Shown here: piece after piece, positions 54,443 through 62,770 of the stretch
How the letters are laid out: each line of letters begins with the position of its first letter
How positions within the stretch are numbered: the first letter of the stretch is position 1
From: Archaeoglobus veneficus SNP6
Lineage (GTDB): Archaea > Halobacteriota > Archaeoglobi > Archaeoglobales > Archaeoglobaceae
DNA: 64,000 nt
Direction: 5' to 3'
NCBI RefSeq assembly: GCF_000194625.1
Contig: NC_015320.1
Span: 1,224,612-1,288,611 of the forward strand
The notes under the pieces: model-generated
What the model was told of the DNA's origin: nothing
Database searches by the model: none
The model's input: only the letters and a program-made list of their open reading frames with translations
Position numbers and translations under genes: made by a program

Positions 54443-55789
54443 ATGAAAACTATCATTCTCGCTGGTGGTAGCGGTACGAGGCTCTGGCCTTTAAGCAGAG
54501 AGTTCTTCCCGAAACAGTTCATAAAGCTCTTCGATAAATCCCTCTTCCAGCTCACTCTGCAGAGAGCTTTGATATTCTCCTCCCCAGAGGACATTTACGT
54601 TGTCACGAACGAAAAACAGAGATTTATCGCCCTCGACCAGATTGCCGAGCTTGGGCTTAAGATTCCTACGGAAAACGTGATAGCCGAGCCTTTACCAAAG
54701 AACACTCTGCCAGCCATATGCTACACAGTTCTAACAATAGTCAAACAGAGAGACAAAGGAGGGAAGGTGGCCGTTCTGCCGTCAGACCACCTCGTGGAGG
54801 CTAACGATAACTACATCGAAGCGTTCAGGAGAGCGGAAAGGCTCGCAGAGAAGCACCTCGTCACCTTCGGCATTAAGCCAGCGAGACCCCACACCGGATA
54901 CGGCTACATAAAGCCCGGAAACAGGCTGGAAAATGGTTTCAAAGTGGAACGGTTCGTCGAAAAGCCGGATGAAGAGAGAGCAAAGAAGTACATTACAGAG
55001 GGTTTCCTATGGAACAGCGGAATGTTCCTGTTTGATACCGACGTTTTTATAGAAGAATGCCGAAAGCATGCACCACAGATTATAGAGGCTTTCGAGGAGA
55101 AAGGAATCGAAGCCTACACAGACGTACCAGAGGTATCCATTGATTACGGGCTTATGGAAAAAACAGACCGGGCTGCTGTCGTAGAACTCAATACTTTCTG
55201 GAGTGATGTTGGCAGCTTCGACGCGCTCTACGAGATAATGAAGAAAAATGGAAGTGGTAACGCCGTAAAAGGAGAATGTATAACTATAGACTCATCCAAT
55301 AATCTCATCTACAGCGAAAGGCTCGTGGCGGCAGTGGGGGTCAGGGATTCTATAATTGTTGACACAAAGGATGCGCTGCTCGTGTGTTCTCGCGGCGATG
55401 CACAGAAGGTGAAAGAAGTTGTAAAGGTGCTCAAAGACAGAAAAGACAGAAGAGCAGAGAGTCACCTCACAATCTACAGGCCGTGGGGATCGTACACCAT
55501 TCTGGAGGAGGAAAGATTCTACAGGATAAACAAGGTAACTGTGCTGCCGAAAAGGGGGCTGAAAATGCAGGTGCACCACCATCGCAGCGAGCACTGGGTG
55601 GTTGTAAAAGGTATGGCGAAGGTTACCGTTGGTGACAGGGAGTTTTTCCTGAGGAGTGGCGAGAGCACATTCGTGCCAGCGGGCACAAAACACAGGATAG
55701 AGAATCCGGGGCTTATGACGCTTGAGGTGATAGAAGTGCAGATAGGCGAGTGTATAAGCGACGAGGATGTGGTGTGGTTCGATGAGTGA
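54443..55789 (+). CDS. Mannose-1-phosphate guanylyltransferase / mannose-6-phosphate isomerase
   Basis: GDP-mannose synthesis. The N-terminal pyrophosphorylase has GGSGTRLWPLSREFFPKQF, EPLPKNTLPAICY and RFVEKPDEERAKKY; the C-terminal cupin (RPWGSYTILEEERFYRINKVTVLP, HHHRSEHWVVVKGMAKVTVG) is the type II PMI domain. Length 448 is the bifunctional form. The start at 54443 (MKTIILAGGSG) rather than 54404. Followed directly by a small gene that overlaps its stop. Confidence 0.93.
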   Translation: MKTIILAGGSGTRLWPLSREFFPKQFIKLFDKSLFQLTLQRALIFSSPEDIYVVTNEKQRFIALDQIAELGLKIPTENVIAEPLPKNTLPAICYTVLTIVKQRDKGGKVAVLPSDHLVEANDNYIEAFRRAERLAEKHLVTFGIKPARPHTGYGYIKPGNRLENGFKVERFVEKPDEERAKKYITEGFLWNSGMFLFDTDVFIEECRKHAPQIIEAFEEKGIEAYTDVPEVSIDYGLMEKTDRAAVVELNTFWSDVGSFDALYEIMKKNGSGNAVKGECITIDSSNNLIYSERLVAAVGVRDSIIVDTKDALLVCSRGDAQKVKEVVKVLKDRKDRRAESHLTIYRPWGSYTILEEERFYRINKVTVLPKRGLKMQVHHHRSEHWVVVKGMAKVTVGDREFFLRSGESTFVPAGTKHRIENPGLMTLEVIEVQIGECISDEDVVWFDE

Positions 55790-55946
55790 AGACATCGAAG
55801 TCTTTTGCCCGGCATGCAAAAAGAAACACAGGTTTAAAGCCGAGATTCAGGAGTTTCGCTGCAGAGGAAAACTCTTCGTGCTGCTCAAAGACAGATTCGG
55901 CTGGAGACTGATGGAAGTCGTGGTTGTAAGCGAGGAGGACGATTAA
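55782..55946 (+). CDS. Small Cys-motif protein overlapping the GDP-mannose gene
   Basis: A 54-residue ORF, MSEDIEVFCPACKKKHRFKAE and on, that starts inside the last codons of the upstream gene (ATGA-type overlap) and ends TAA at 55946. CPAC and a later Cys give a partial zinc-ribbon. The start is coupled to the upstream stop, and the ORF is not disturbed by stops, so it may be real. It converges on the inositol gene by four bases. Confidence 0.5.
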   Translation: MSEDIEVFCPACKKKHRFKAEIQEFRCRGKLFVLLKDRFGWRLMEVVVVSEEDD

Positions 55947-56677
55947 CAATCCGGTATACCCGGAGCTACAACCTCTCTCGCCACGCGCAGGTCTTCGGGA
56001 GTATCTATCTCAATCCATGGCAAGCCTTCTGTGTCCTCAAAGGTCAGCATTTTGCCATCATCTATCATCCTCTGAAATGCCTCTTCGTAAAACACCCCAC
56101 TACCTGCCGTTTGCAGAACATTCTCAACTGCATCGAAAAAGGCAGAACTGTATTTCGAGTCTATCCTCGTAAGGCCTATGTACTCGCCGTCAGCCTTCTC
56201 GGGAGGAATTTCCTTAGAAATTTCCAGTATTCTTCCATCTTCAACCCTAACCTTCATTTCTTCTTCTCCAAGCTCCTTCTTGAAGTCAACAGATAGAACA
56301 ACACCCTCTTTTTCCGATTTTATCAGTGCTCTGAGAATTCCTGGATGAAACAGCACATCAGAGTTCAGGAGAAGGAAGCTCCTCCCATCTACCTCACGTT
56401 TTGCGAGGTATACACTGTATATGTTGTTTGTTTCGTCGTAACGCTCGTTGTGAACGTAGCGGACATTCAGATCTGAAAAAGTAGAAACAAACTTCCTGAC
56501 AGCACTGGCGTTGTAACCGGTGACAATAATAACATCATGAATTCCCTCATTCACAAGGCTGGTGAGAGTGTAGGCGAGAACGGGCTTTTCATTAACCTCA
56601 ACGAGGGGCTTGGGCACACCACCTGAGTGCTCACCCAGTCTCCTGCCCATTCCCGCAGCGAGTATTACGGCTTTCAT
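55943..56677 (-). CDS. Inositol-1-phosphate cytidylyltransferase-like nucleotidyltransferase
   Basis: Sugar-phosphate nucleotidyltransferase fold: LAAGMGRRLGEHSGGVPKPLVEVNEKPVLAY (nucleotide and metal site), VIIVTGYNASAVRKF and DVLFHPGILRALI. The sequence matches the IPCT domain that makes CDP-inositol for the thermolyte di-myo-inositol phosphate. In Archaeoglobus fulgidus and others IPCT is fused to DIPPS; here the CDP-alcohol transferase is on the opposite strand, divergent, with a common promoter region. Other NTP transferases cannot be excluded. Confidence 0.65.
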   Translation of the reverse strand: MKAVILAAGMGRRLGEHSGGVPKPLVEVNEKPVLAYTLTSLVNEGIHDVIIVTGYNASAVRKFVSTFSDLNVRYVHNERYDETNNIYSVYLAKREVDGRSFLLLNSDVLFHPGILRALIKSEKEGVVLSVDFKKELGEEEMKVRVEDGRILEISKEIPPEKADGEYIGLTRIDSKYSSAFFDAVENVLQTAGSGVFYEEAFQRMIDDGKMLTFEDTEGLPWIEIDTPEDLRVAREVVAPGIPDC

Positions 56678-56696
56678 GGAAAAGCTTTAGAATCCC

Positions 56697-56708
56697 TTTT
56701 TAATAAAC
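56697..56708. promoter_or_regulatory. Shared promoter between the two divergent inositol genes
   Basis: The stretch tttttaataaac reads as a TATA-like element in both directions. It lies about 25-30 bases from each start codon (56733 on plus, 56677 on minus), so one AT-rich element may drive both. Confidence 0.4.
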
Positions 56709-56732
56709 TTTTTGTCAGGGGGCTTTGGAAAA

Positions 56733-57305
56733 ATGGGGACGAACTGGGAGTACGTTTTGACAGAAGTCGTTTACAGAAGGTTTTCCAGACCTCTTGCACA
56801 ATTTCTTGCGAGATTTGACGTCGATCCCAACCACATAACCATCGTAGCTACGCTAACAGGCATGATTCCTGCATTTCTGATGGCTTACGGCATGTTTTAC
56901 GAGGCAATTGTAGCCATATTTATTTCACAAATTCTGGACTGCACTGATGGAGACCTCGCAAGGTTAACGGGAAAAACCACAAGGAAAGGAGCATACCTCG
57001 ACAGAGTCATGGATAGATTCGTTGATGCAGCGCTTATTATGGGTCTCGTTGCTGTAAATCCAGAGTACTGGCTCCTCGGTATGCTCGCCTTAACAACATC
57101 CTTTGGTGTCAGCATAACGAGGGTAATGGCAGAAGCAGAGGGTGCTGTCTGCAAAGTCGGAGTTGGTGGCAGAGATACAAGATTGCTTATAATCATGCTC
57201 GGATTGCTTTTTGGAGCAATTTACGAGACGCTCGTGGTTCTGACCGTTCTCGGAGCGGTTACGACCGTACACAGGATGATTCACTCACTCAAGCAGCTCG
57301 ATTGA
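56733..57305 (+). CDS. CDP-alcohol phosphatidyltransferase (DIPPS-like)
   Basis: The catalytic motif DCTDGDLARLTGKTTRKGAYLDRVMDR matches the DGx2ARx8Gx3Dx3D signature. Six hydrophobic helices surround it. In the IPCT/DIPPS pair the second enzyme condenses CDP-inositol with inositol 1-phosphate; the next-door nucleotidyltransferase makes this the likely role. Archaetidylinositol-phosphate synthase is an alternative. The ATG at 56733 with AGGGGG upstream is preferred over the TTG at 56712. Confidence 0.72.
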   Translation: MGTNWEYVLTEVVYRRFSRPLAQFLARFDVDPNHITIVATLTGMIPAFLMAYGMFYEAIVAIFISQILDCTDGDLARLTGKTTRKGAYLDRVMDRFVDAALIMGLVAVNPEYWLLGMLALTTSFGVSITRVMAEAEGAVCKVGVGGRDTRLLIIMLGLLFGAIYETLVVLTVLGAVTTVHRMIHSLKQLD

Positions 57306-57437
57306 GCTTGCTGAATACTTGCATTCAGGATGAACAGGAGTAAAATGGAGTATCTCTAAATAAATAAAACTATAAAATTCAACGAAAGAAACTGATAAAA
57401 ATTGGAGACGACATTAAATTTTCCGAAATTTCAAGAA

Positions 57438-57465
57438 ATTCAATATAATTTTTCCCATATTGAAT
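57438..57465. repeat. Inverted repeat upstream of a FilR-like gene
   Basis: Perfect nine-base arms ATTCAATAT and ATATTGAAT separated by ten bases, centre to centre 19 bases, close to two helical turns. It lies about 70 bases ahead of the start codon and about 45 bases upstream of the TATA-like gctttatacc near 57508. Likely operator. Confidence 0.45.
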
Positions 57466-57532
57466 ATTCTATTCCATAATATCATTCCGAATTCGAAAAT
57501 CTTTTATCCGCTTTATACCCAATTTCCGAACA

Positions 57533-58351
57533 ATGAACCGACACATTCAATCAATGATGAGGGAACTCAGTTTGCATGGAAGGATAGAGATTCTCAAGCA
57601 TCTTATGGATGGAGCAATGACACTGTCCGAACTCACGAAAAAAGTGGGGTGTCTGCCCACCTCGACTATTTCGAGGAGTTTGAAAATACTCAACGACTGC
57701 TGCATGGTTAAAAAGAACGGCAATAAGTTCGAACTGACAGGCATTGGATATCTTATAGCGGACTACCTTTCCAACGTGGAGCAGATACTTCCACTCTGGG
57801 AGTATATATGTGATGCTGGAGAGTTCATGAAGATCCTGCCCACTGAGCTCAAACCCGGGCTCGTTTATTTGTGTGATGCCGAGATTGAGCCTGATCCTTA
57901 TGCCGCGATGATGAAAGCTTTTGAGGATATAAAAAAAGCCAATAGATACGGGAAATACATTACCAAAATTGTGAGTTATGAAATTAACATATATATGATT
58001 GAAAGAAATATAAAAGGTGTACATGATTATGTTATATTTTATCCTGACCTCCTCGAAAAAAACATTAAAGTAACTGCCCAAGCAGTTAAAGACGTAATCG
58101 GAAACACAGACATACCAATAGACGAACTTAGGCGTCTAATCAACTCAGACCTTAAAGTCCTTAACTTACCTTTTCAGTTGGGAATAATTGATGGGAAAGT
58201 CATATATCTGCAGATGTCACAGGCTGAGAACGCACCCTTCTTTATTTCACGAGACAAAAAGTGTGTCGAGTGGGGAGAAAAAATATTCGACTACTTCTGG
58301 GAGATTGCCGAACCTGTAGACTTAGCTGCTGAACTGAAAAGATACCTGTAA
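57533..58351 (+). CDS. FilR1-like winged-helix transcriptional regulator
   Basis: N-terminal winged helix ([43 protein letters not shown]), then a large domain (residues 90-272) with [31 protein letters not shown], the middle domain of methanogen-type FilR1/DUF1724 regulators. The inverted repeat upstream suggests self-control. The end overlaps the fumarase gene on the other strand by 61 bases. Confidence 0.78.
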   Translation: MNRHIQSMMRELSLHGRIEILKHLMDGAMTLSELTKKVGCLPTSTISRSLKILNDCCMVKKNGNKFELTGIGYLIADYLSNVEQILPLWEYICDAGEFMKILPTELKPGLVYLCDAEIEPDPYAAMMKAFEDIKKANRYGKYITKIVSYEINIYMIERNIKGVHDYVIFYPDLLEKNIKVTAQAVKDVIGNTDIPIDELRRLINSDLKVLNLPFQLGIIDGKVIYLQMSQAENAPFFISRDKKCVEWGEKIFDYFWEIAEPVDLAAELKRYL

Positions 58352-58917
58352 CTCCCATCCACTTTCTCTTCCACCTCCCTGTAAAGATTCCCACCACGAG
58401 AATCCATACAAACAATGCAGGGGCCAAAATGTTCGACCTCTAACACCCACACAGCTTCAGCCATCCCCAAATCCTCCCAGTATACTGCTTTGATTCCTTT
58501 TATCGCTGTTGCTGCCAGCGCTCCCGCTCCACCCGGATACGCCATATACACGCCCCTGCCACGCAATGCGTTGCAAACTTCATCACTCATTCCTCCCTTG
58601 CCTACGATCGCCATGCATTCAACGAGTTCCAGAATTCGAGGCGCGCAGGCATTCATTCTCGCCGAAGTTGTGGGACCAGCCGAGATCACTTCTCCCTCCC
58701 TGATAAGAGGACCGCAATGGTAGACCACCGCACCTTCGAGGTTAAACGGCAGCTCTTCACCCCTCTCAATTGCCTCAAGCATCCTCCTGTGGGCAGCATC
58801 CCTTGCCGTAATAACCTCGCCAGTGATGTAAACGATGTCCCCCACCTTAAGTTTCAGTACTTCTTCCCTGTTCAGCGGTGTTTTCAGCTCTACATTACTA
58901 CCAGCATCTAAGCCCAT
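58291..58917 (-). CDS. fumB: Fumarate hydratase class I, beta subunit
   Basis: Second subunit of the two-subunit iron-sulfur fumarase. [32 protein letters not shown] contains the substrate-binding residues of this family, and [31 protein letters not shown] follows. Length 208 is normal. GGAGGTGAT precedes the ATG. The gene lies 16 bases after the alpha subunit. Confidence 0.93.
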   Translation of the reverse strand: MGLDAGSNVELKTPLNREEVLKLKVGDIVYITGEVITARDAAHRRMLEAIERGEELPFNLEGAVVYHCGPLIREGEVISAGPTTSARMNACAPRILELVECMAIVGKGGMSDEVCNALRGRGVYMAYPGGAGALAATAIKGIKAVYWEDLGMAEAVWVLEVEHFGPCIVCMDSRGGNLYREVEEKVDGSYRYLFSSAAKSTGSAISQK

Positions 58918-58932
58918 TACATCACCTCCATA

Positions 58933-59751
58933 TCATCCCAGCACTGCAGTTGCATGTCTGTTCGCCCAGCACTGGATGTTTACAGCTACAGGCAGAGAAG
59001 CTGTGTGACAGTGCCCCATCTCGACGAGCACAGATAGAGCAGTCGTTTTTCCTCCGAGACCCATAGGACCTATTCCAAGAGAATTTACCTTTTCGAGAAT
59101 TTCCTGCTCGTACTTGCTCATTTTCGTTATATCTCTCAGCAGTGCCTTTTTGGCAAGCTTTGCTGCCCCATCGAAGGTCGTTCCTATTCCAACCCCAACT
59201 ATTACCGGTGGACAGGGCTTTCCACCTGCGTTTCTTACGACTTCTGCCACAAACAGTGGTATTTTATCCACGTCTCCCGGCAGCATCATCTTTATTGCCG
59301 AGACGTTCTCGCTTCCTGCCCCCTTTGGCATCACAGTCAGCCTGAGTTCGCTACCTTCGACTATGTCAAAGTAAATCAGTGGCATGTGCATCCCGGTGTT
59401 ATCCCCCGAGTTGTGGCGGGTCAGGGGGTGAACAGCGTTGGGACGGAGCGGTACCTCCTTTGTAGCTCTCACAACACCCTCTGTAATAGCATCTCTGAGG
59501 TTAAATTCAATGCCCAGGTCTCTTCCTAATTCCACGAAGATTACAGGCAGTCCGGTATCCTGACACATTGGAACCCTTTTTTCCCGCGCAAGCTCTATAT
59601 TTCTGAGAATGGCCTCGAGAATCTTTCTCGCAACGCCCTCCTCCCTTTCACACGCTGCCTGCAAGGCGCTAATAACATCGTCACCGAGACTTGTCTCAGC
59701 TTCTCTGAAAAGTTCTACAACCGTGTCAACAACGTCATTGTAACTGACCAT
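58933..59751 (-). CDS. fumA: Fumarate hydratase class I, alpha subunit
   Basis: Iron-sulfur subunit of the archaeal/bacterial two-subunit class I fumarase. Cys in VPMCQDTGLPVIFV, CPPVIVGVGIGTTFDGAAKLAKKAL and GPMGLGGKTTALSVLVEMGHCHTASLPVAVN bind the cluster and substrate. Start at the ATG 59751 (MVSYNDVV); the frame is open to a TTG at 59760. A TATA-like gatttattcaagg sits about 25 bases upstream. Confidence 0.94.
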   Translation of the reverse strand: MVSYNDVVDTVVELFREAETSLGDDVISALQAACEREEGVARKILEAILRNIELAREKRVPMCQDTGLPVIFVELGRDLGIEFNLRDAITEGVVRATKEVPLRPNAVHPLTRHNSGDNTGMHMPLIYFDIVEGSELRLTVMPKGAGSENVSAIKMMLPGDVDKIPLFVAEVVRNAGGKPCPPVIVGVGIGTTFDGAAKLAKKALLRDITKMSKYEQEILEKVNSLGIGPMGLGGKTTALSVLVEMGHCHTASLPVAVNIQCWANRHATAVLG

Positions 59752-59846
59752 AGCATACAACCGAAAGCCTTGAATAAATCCCTACCGATAAGATTTATAA
59801 CACCTCAGTCTGCCGTGAAGTCAGACAGAAGTTATAGACCTTTAAA

Positions 59847-59927
59847 GCCGGGGTTGCCGAGTGGTAAGGCGCACGCCTGGAGAGCGTGTGGGCTCTGCCC
59901 GCGTGGGTTCGAATCCCACCCCCGGCG
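59847..59927 (+). tRNA. tRNA-Ser (GGA anticodon), class II
   Basis: Acceptor GCCGGGG pairs with CCCCGGC; D-arm GCC/GGC; anticodon stem CACGC/GCGTG with loop CTGGAGA (GGA anticodon); a long variable arm GGGC-TCT-GCCC; T arm GTGGG-TTCGAAT-CCCAC; discriminator G. It lacks encoded CCA. 81 nt is a bit short for a Ser tRNA but all arms form. Confidence 0.92.
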
Positions 59928-59981
59928 CTCTTTTTCCAAGACCCACAAACAACGTTAAGGGAGTATCTCCTATACCCATTC

Positions 59982-60026
59982 TGTTGGTGCACCTGACTGC
60001 AGGTGCGGTTTGAATCCTACCCCAGC
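59982..60026 (+). other. Degraded tRNA-3-prime-like fragment with a hairpin
   Basis: Contains a perfect hairpin GCACCT-GACTGC-AGGTGC (59989-60006) followed by GGTTTGAATCCTACCCC, which resembles the T arm and acceptor 3-prime side of the tRNA-Ser just upstream (GGGTTCGAATCCCACCCCC). The T stem has two mismatches, so it is not a functional tRNA. It may be a decayed tRNA copy or an attachment-site remnant. Confidence 0.4.
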
Positions 60027-60080
60027 AGTTCTATGGCTAAATCCCTGCATTCTACACAGTATGGATCCATCAAAAGCCGC

Positions 60081-60632
60081 TCATGATACATCAACCACAA
60101 TCTCTTTATCAGCGATGACGCAACCGCTTGGAGTGTGAATAATAACAACTCGTACCACATCACCAACCCTCAGCTTTATTCCCCTATTCGGGTTCGTGTG
60201 GTCTTCCTTAATCCTGAAACCAATTTTCTCTCCGACACTCCATATTCCGTCGCCTGCAAGTTCGCCAAGGTATTTTTGATTCCTACTCCTGTCAATCATC
60301 TGATCTCCTTCAATGTTCTCGGGACTGATGAATTTGTTACGCTCCCAAGGAAAATTCTTGAGGATACATGCCCTCTCCAATTCCCCACTACGGTAAACCT
60401 CGACCTTTATCTTCACTTCCTCCATGTTTACGCTGTCGCCTCCAGCATGTACTATTTCGACTATCTGGTCAGTCCTCTTGCCCGTTCCTTCGGCAACTAT
60501 ATGACCACTTAAGCAGCAGACGTACGGCGGACTCTGCAGGACATTAAGCCCAAAACACGCAAAAGCCGACGTTAATGCAACAGTTACAGCGAGCATGAGA
60601 GCCACACCTGCTATTGAAGAAATTGCCCGCAT
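60081..60632 (-). CDS. Archaeal type IV pilin-like protein (Pilin_N/DUF1628)
   Basis: The N-terminus MRAISSIAGVALMLAVTVALTSAFACFG is the archaeal pilin class III signal: charged residues, then a hydrophobic helix that builds the filament core. The mature 150 residues are a beta-rich domain with RRGSGELERACIL-like Cys strands (C in VCCLSGH, RACIL, GCVI). It is monocistronic next to the tRNA. Not part of a pilus operon in this window. Confidence 0.82.
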   Translation of the reverse strand: MRAISSIAGVALMLAVTVALTSAFACFGLNVLQSPPYVCCLSGHIVAEGTGKRTDQIVEIVHAGGDSVNMEEVKIKVEVYRSGELERACILKNFPWERNKFISPENIEGDQMIDRSRNQKYLGELAGDGIWSVGEKIGFRIKEDHTNPNRGIKLRVGDVVRVVIIHTPSGCVIADKEIVVDVS

Positions 60633-60726
60633 TTTCGAAGCTGGTTTAAGAAGCCTATATCTTTCTTTTTATTTTCTATCTAAATTGATATAACCTTTCT
60701 AATTTACTAAATTAAAATGTAGAAAA

Positions 60727-61512
60727 CTATATTTCAATCACGCTGCCAGCTCCAATGAGTTTGAACTTCTCGCCAAGCTTTGATGCAAGGATAGCCTCAC
60801 CTCTAAACCCCGTACAGTGACACGGAGCGACGAACTCCACCTTCTTTTTGAGCCACTCCGCTACTTCAACAACTTCAGCATCTTTCAACGCTACCAGATG
60901 TGTGCCACCTATCACAAACCTTACCTCGTCACCGCAGACTTCTTCGGCATACTCAACGGTGTTCCTCAGTCCCGCATGGCAGCAGCCGAGGAGAAGCACA
61001 ACACCCCTCTCCGTTTTAATTGCAAGAGACTGGTCGTCCGGAACGCTGTCATCTGTAAGCCTTCCATCCCTCAGGACCTTCCCAATACCCACGTCTCTAT
61101 GCTTTCTGGGGATTTCCCCGAGTGCATATATGCCCTTCGAAACTTCGACAGGTTCGCGGTGCTCGATGACTTCCGCGAGGTTCTCTATTTCCTCCCTGCA
61201 CCACGGCATACCTATGTGCACGCCCTCATGGAACCTACGAAGCCACGCGTCTGGATGCATGAAGAGCTTTGGCTTCGAGCGCAGAAAATTTATCAACCCC
61301 CCGGTGTGGTCGTAGTGTCCGTGGCTCAAAACGATGCAGTCAAACTCCGGTTTTAAACCGAGAAGAATTGCATTGTTGTACGCAGCGGTTTTCTGACCTG
61401 CATCAAATAATACCCTTCCATCCACGGCTGCAGAAAAACCCCACTCAGCAAGCAGACCTTTCGGGCGGAGCTGGACGACTTTGTTGTCTGCAAGGATGTG
61501 TATTCTGACCAT
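60727..61512 (-). CDS. MBL-fold metallohydrolase of the MJ0301 type
   Basis: Metal-binding LSHGHYDHTGGLINFL near residue 57, LLGCCHAGL near 170 and HLV and CHCTGF near the C-terminus are conserved in the MBL fold family related to dihydropterin/methanopterin synthesis enzymes. Start at the ATG 61512 (MVRIHILADNKVVQ); the frame is longer. The substrate is not certain. Confidence 0.85.
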   Translation of the reverse strand: MVRIHILADNKVVQLRPKGLLAEWGFSAAVDGRVLFDAGQKTAAYNNAILLGLKPEFDCIVLSHGHYDHTGGLINFLRSKPKLFMHPDAWLRRFHEGVHIGMPWCREEIENLAEVIEHREPVEVSKGIYALGEIPRKHRDVGIGKVLRDGRLTDDSVPDDQSLAIKTERGVVLLLGCCHAGLRNTVEYAEEVCGDEVRFVIGGTHLVALKDAEVVEVAEWLKKKVEFVAPCHCTGFRGEAILASKLGEKFKLIGAGSVIEI

Positions 61513-61616
61513 ACTTACACACCGCGTTTCACTGTATAAATGGATGTGCATTTTTTTTGGCCGCAACTGCTACGCCGTTGCTCGCAGCTTGCTGTGTGAC
61601 ATCAAGCTTCGAATAA

Positions 61617-61629
61617 GACTTATATATGT
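61617..61629 (+). promoter_or_regulatory. TATA box of the GNAT gene
   Basis: acttatatatgttc matches the archaeal TATA consensus well; the start at 61667 has GGTGGTAG as a ribosome binding site. Confidence 0.6.
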
Positions 61630-61666
61630 TCAAAATAAAATCAATATTGTAAATTCGGTGGTAGAG

Positions 61667-62149
61667 ATGCTTAATTTTCAGCTCGTGTTTAGGGACAAGA
61701 AGGGGGAGGTTCTGACTGTAAGGCCGTACAGGCCAGAGGACATGTGCAAATTGATTGAAATGTACGAAAACTACGACCAGGCAGACAGAAGCTTTGGCCT
61801 GCCGCCTGCTTCGAGAAACGCCATCGAAGCTTGGCTCGATTATCTGAACAAAGAAGGATACTCAATCGTTGCTGAGCATGACGAACAGATAGTTGGTCAC
61901 CTTGCCCTCGTGCCCTTTGACGAAAATCTCGAACTGTGCATGTTTATCCAGAAGGAATATCAGAACAGGGGAATTGGACAGCGTATGGTTGCTTTTGCTA
62001 TCGAATTTGCACGAAACCTTGACTATTTTGGAATAATTCTCACGACAGAGAGAGACAACGAGGGGGCAATTAGTCTCTTTAAAAAGATGGGTTTCGAAGT
62101 AATCGGCGAGGAAGGCGGAGTGCAGATGTACCTCTCACTCGAGTGTTAA
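61667..62149 (+). CDS. GNAT-family N-acetyltransferase
   Basis: Acetyl-CoA-binding motif A: MFIQKEYQNRGIGQRMVAFAIEFAR near residue 100, with LGLVP-type GHLALVPFDENLELC before it and NEGAISLFKKMGFEVIGEEG after. Unknown acceptor. ATG at 61667 begins MLNFQLVFRDKKGE. It overlaps the convergent ThiI-like gene by four bases. Confidence 0.85.
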   Translation: MLNFQLVFRDKKGEVLTVRPYRPEDMCKLIEMYENYDQADRSFGLPPASRNAIEAWLDYLNKEGYSIVAEHDEQIVGHLALVPFDENLELCMFIQKEYQNRGIGQRMVAFAIEFARNLDYFGIILTTERDNEGAISLFKKMGFEVIGEEGGVQMYLSLEC

Positions 62150-62736
62150 TCAATTTTTATTTCTTCCACCAGTTCCACGAGTCCCGAAACATTAACAGGC
62201 TTTATTTCCGAAAGTTTGGCCTTTGTGACCGGGTTTTTCGGCACTGCACTGCATTCGTCACCCTTCTCAATGGAGATCTCGTACGTTCCGATTTCCTTTG
62301 CTATGCCGATTATTTCATCCTTGTCGAAGCCTATCAACGGCCTCAGCACCGGTATTCTGACCGCTGCATCTTCTGCCCGCAGGTTCGGAATAGTCTGGCT
62401 CGCCACCTGCCCGAGGCTGTCTCCTGTCAGAAGCGCTGCACAGCCTATCTTTTCCGCGAGCATCTCAGCTATGCTGAGCATGCCCCTCTTACAGTACACA
62501 CACGTGTACCTGTCCTTCGGTACAAGCTCGATCAGCCTCGAGTGAGGAATCACGAAAATTCTACCTGAGCCTCCGTATTCCTTCAATTTCGATGCTAATC
62601 TGATTGCCTTATTTACACTCGCGCTTCCCATCGAGAAATGCAGGTATTCAACACTGCAACCCCTCCTGAGCATGATGTAGCAGGCTACGGCTGAGTCTAT
62701 ACCTCCGGAAAGGAGAGCAAGAATTTTCATCTGCAT
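62146..62736 (-). CDS. ThiI-like PP-loop sulfurtransferase domain
   Basis: PP-loop LLSGGIDSAVACYIMLRRG near the start, CVYCKRGMLSIAEML, TGDSLGQVASQTIPNL and IPVLRPLIGFDKDEIIGIAKEIGT are the ThiI ATP-pyrophosphatase motifs. It is only 196 residues, so the THUMP and ferredoxin-like domains of full ThiI are absent. It may act in tRNA 4-thiouridine formation with a separate partner. GGTGATACC precedes the ATG. Confidence 0.85.
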   Translation of the reverse strand: MQMKILALLSGGIDSAVACYIMLRRGCSVEYLHFSMGSASVNKAIRLASKLKEYGGSGRIFVIPHSRLIELVPKDRYTCVYCKRGMLSIAEMLAEKIGCAALLTGDSLGQVASQTIPNLRAEDAAVRIPVLRPLIGFDKDEIIGIAKEIGTYEISIEKGDECSAVPKNPVTKAKLSEIKPVNVSGLVELVEEIKID

Positions 62737-62770
62737 GGTATCACCCGTAATCACATCGACAGCACTTCAA

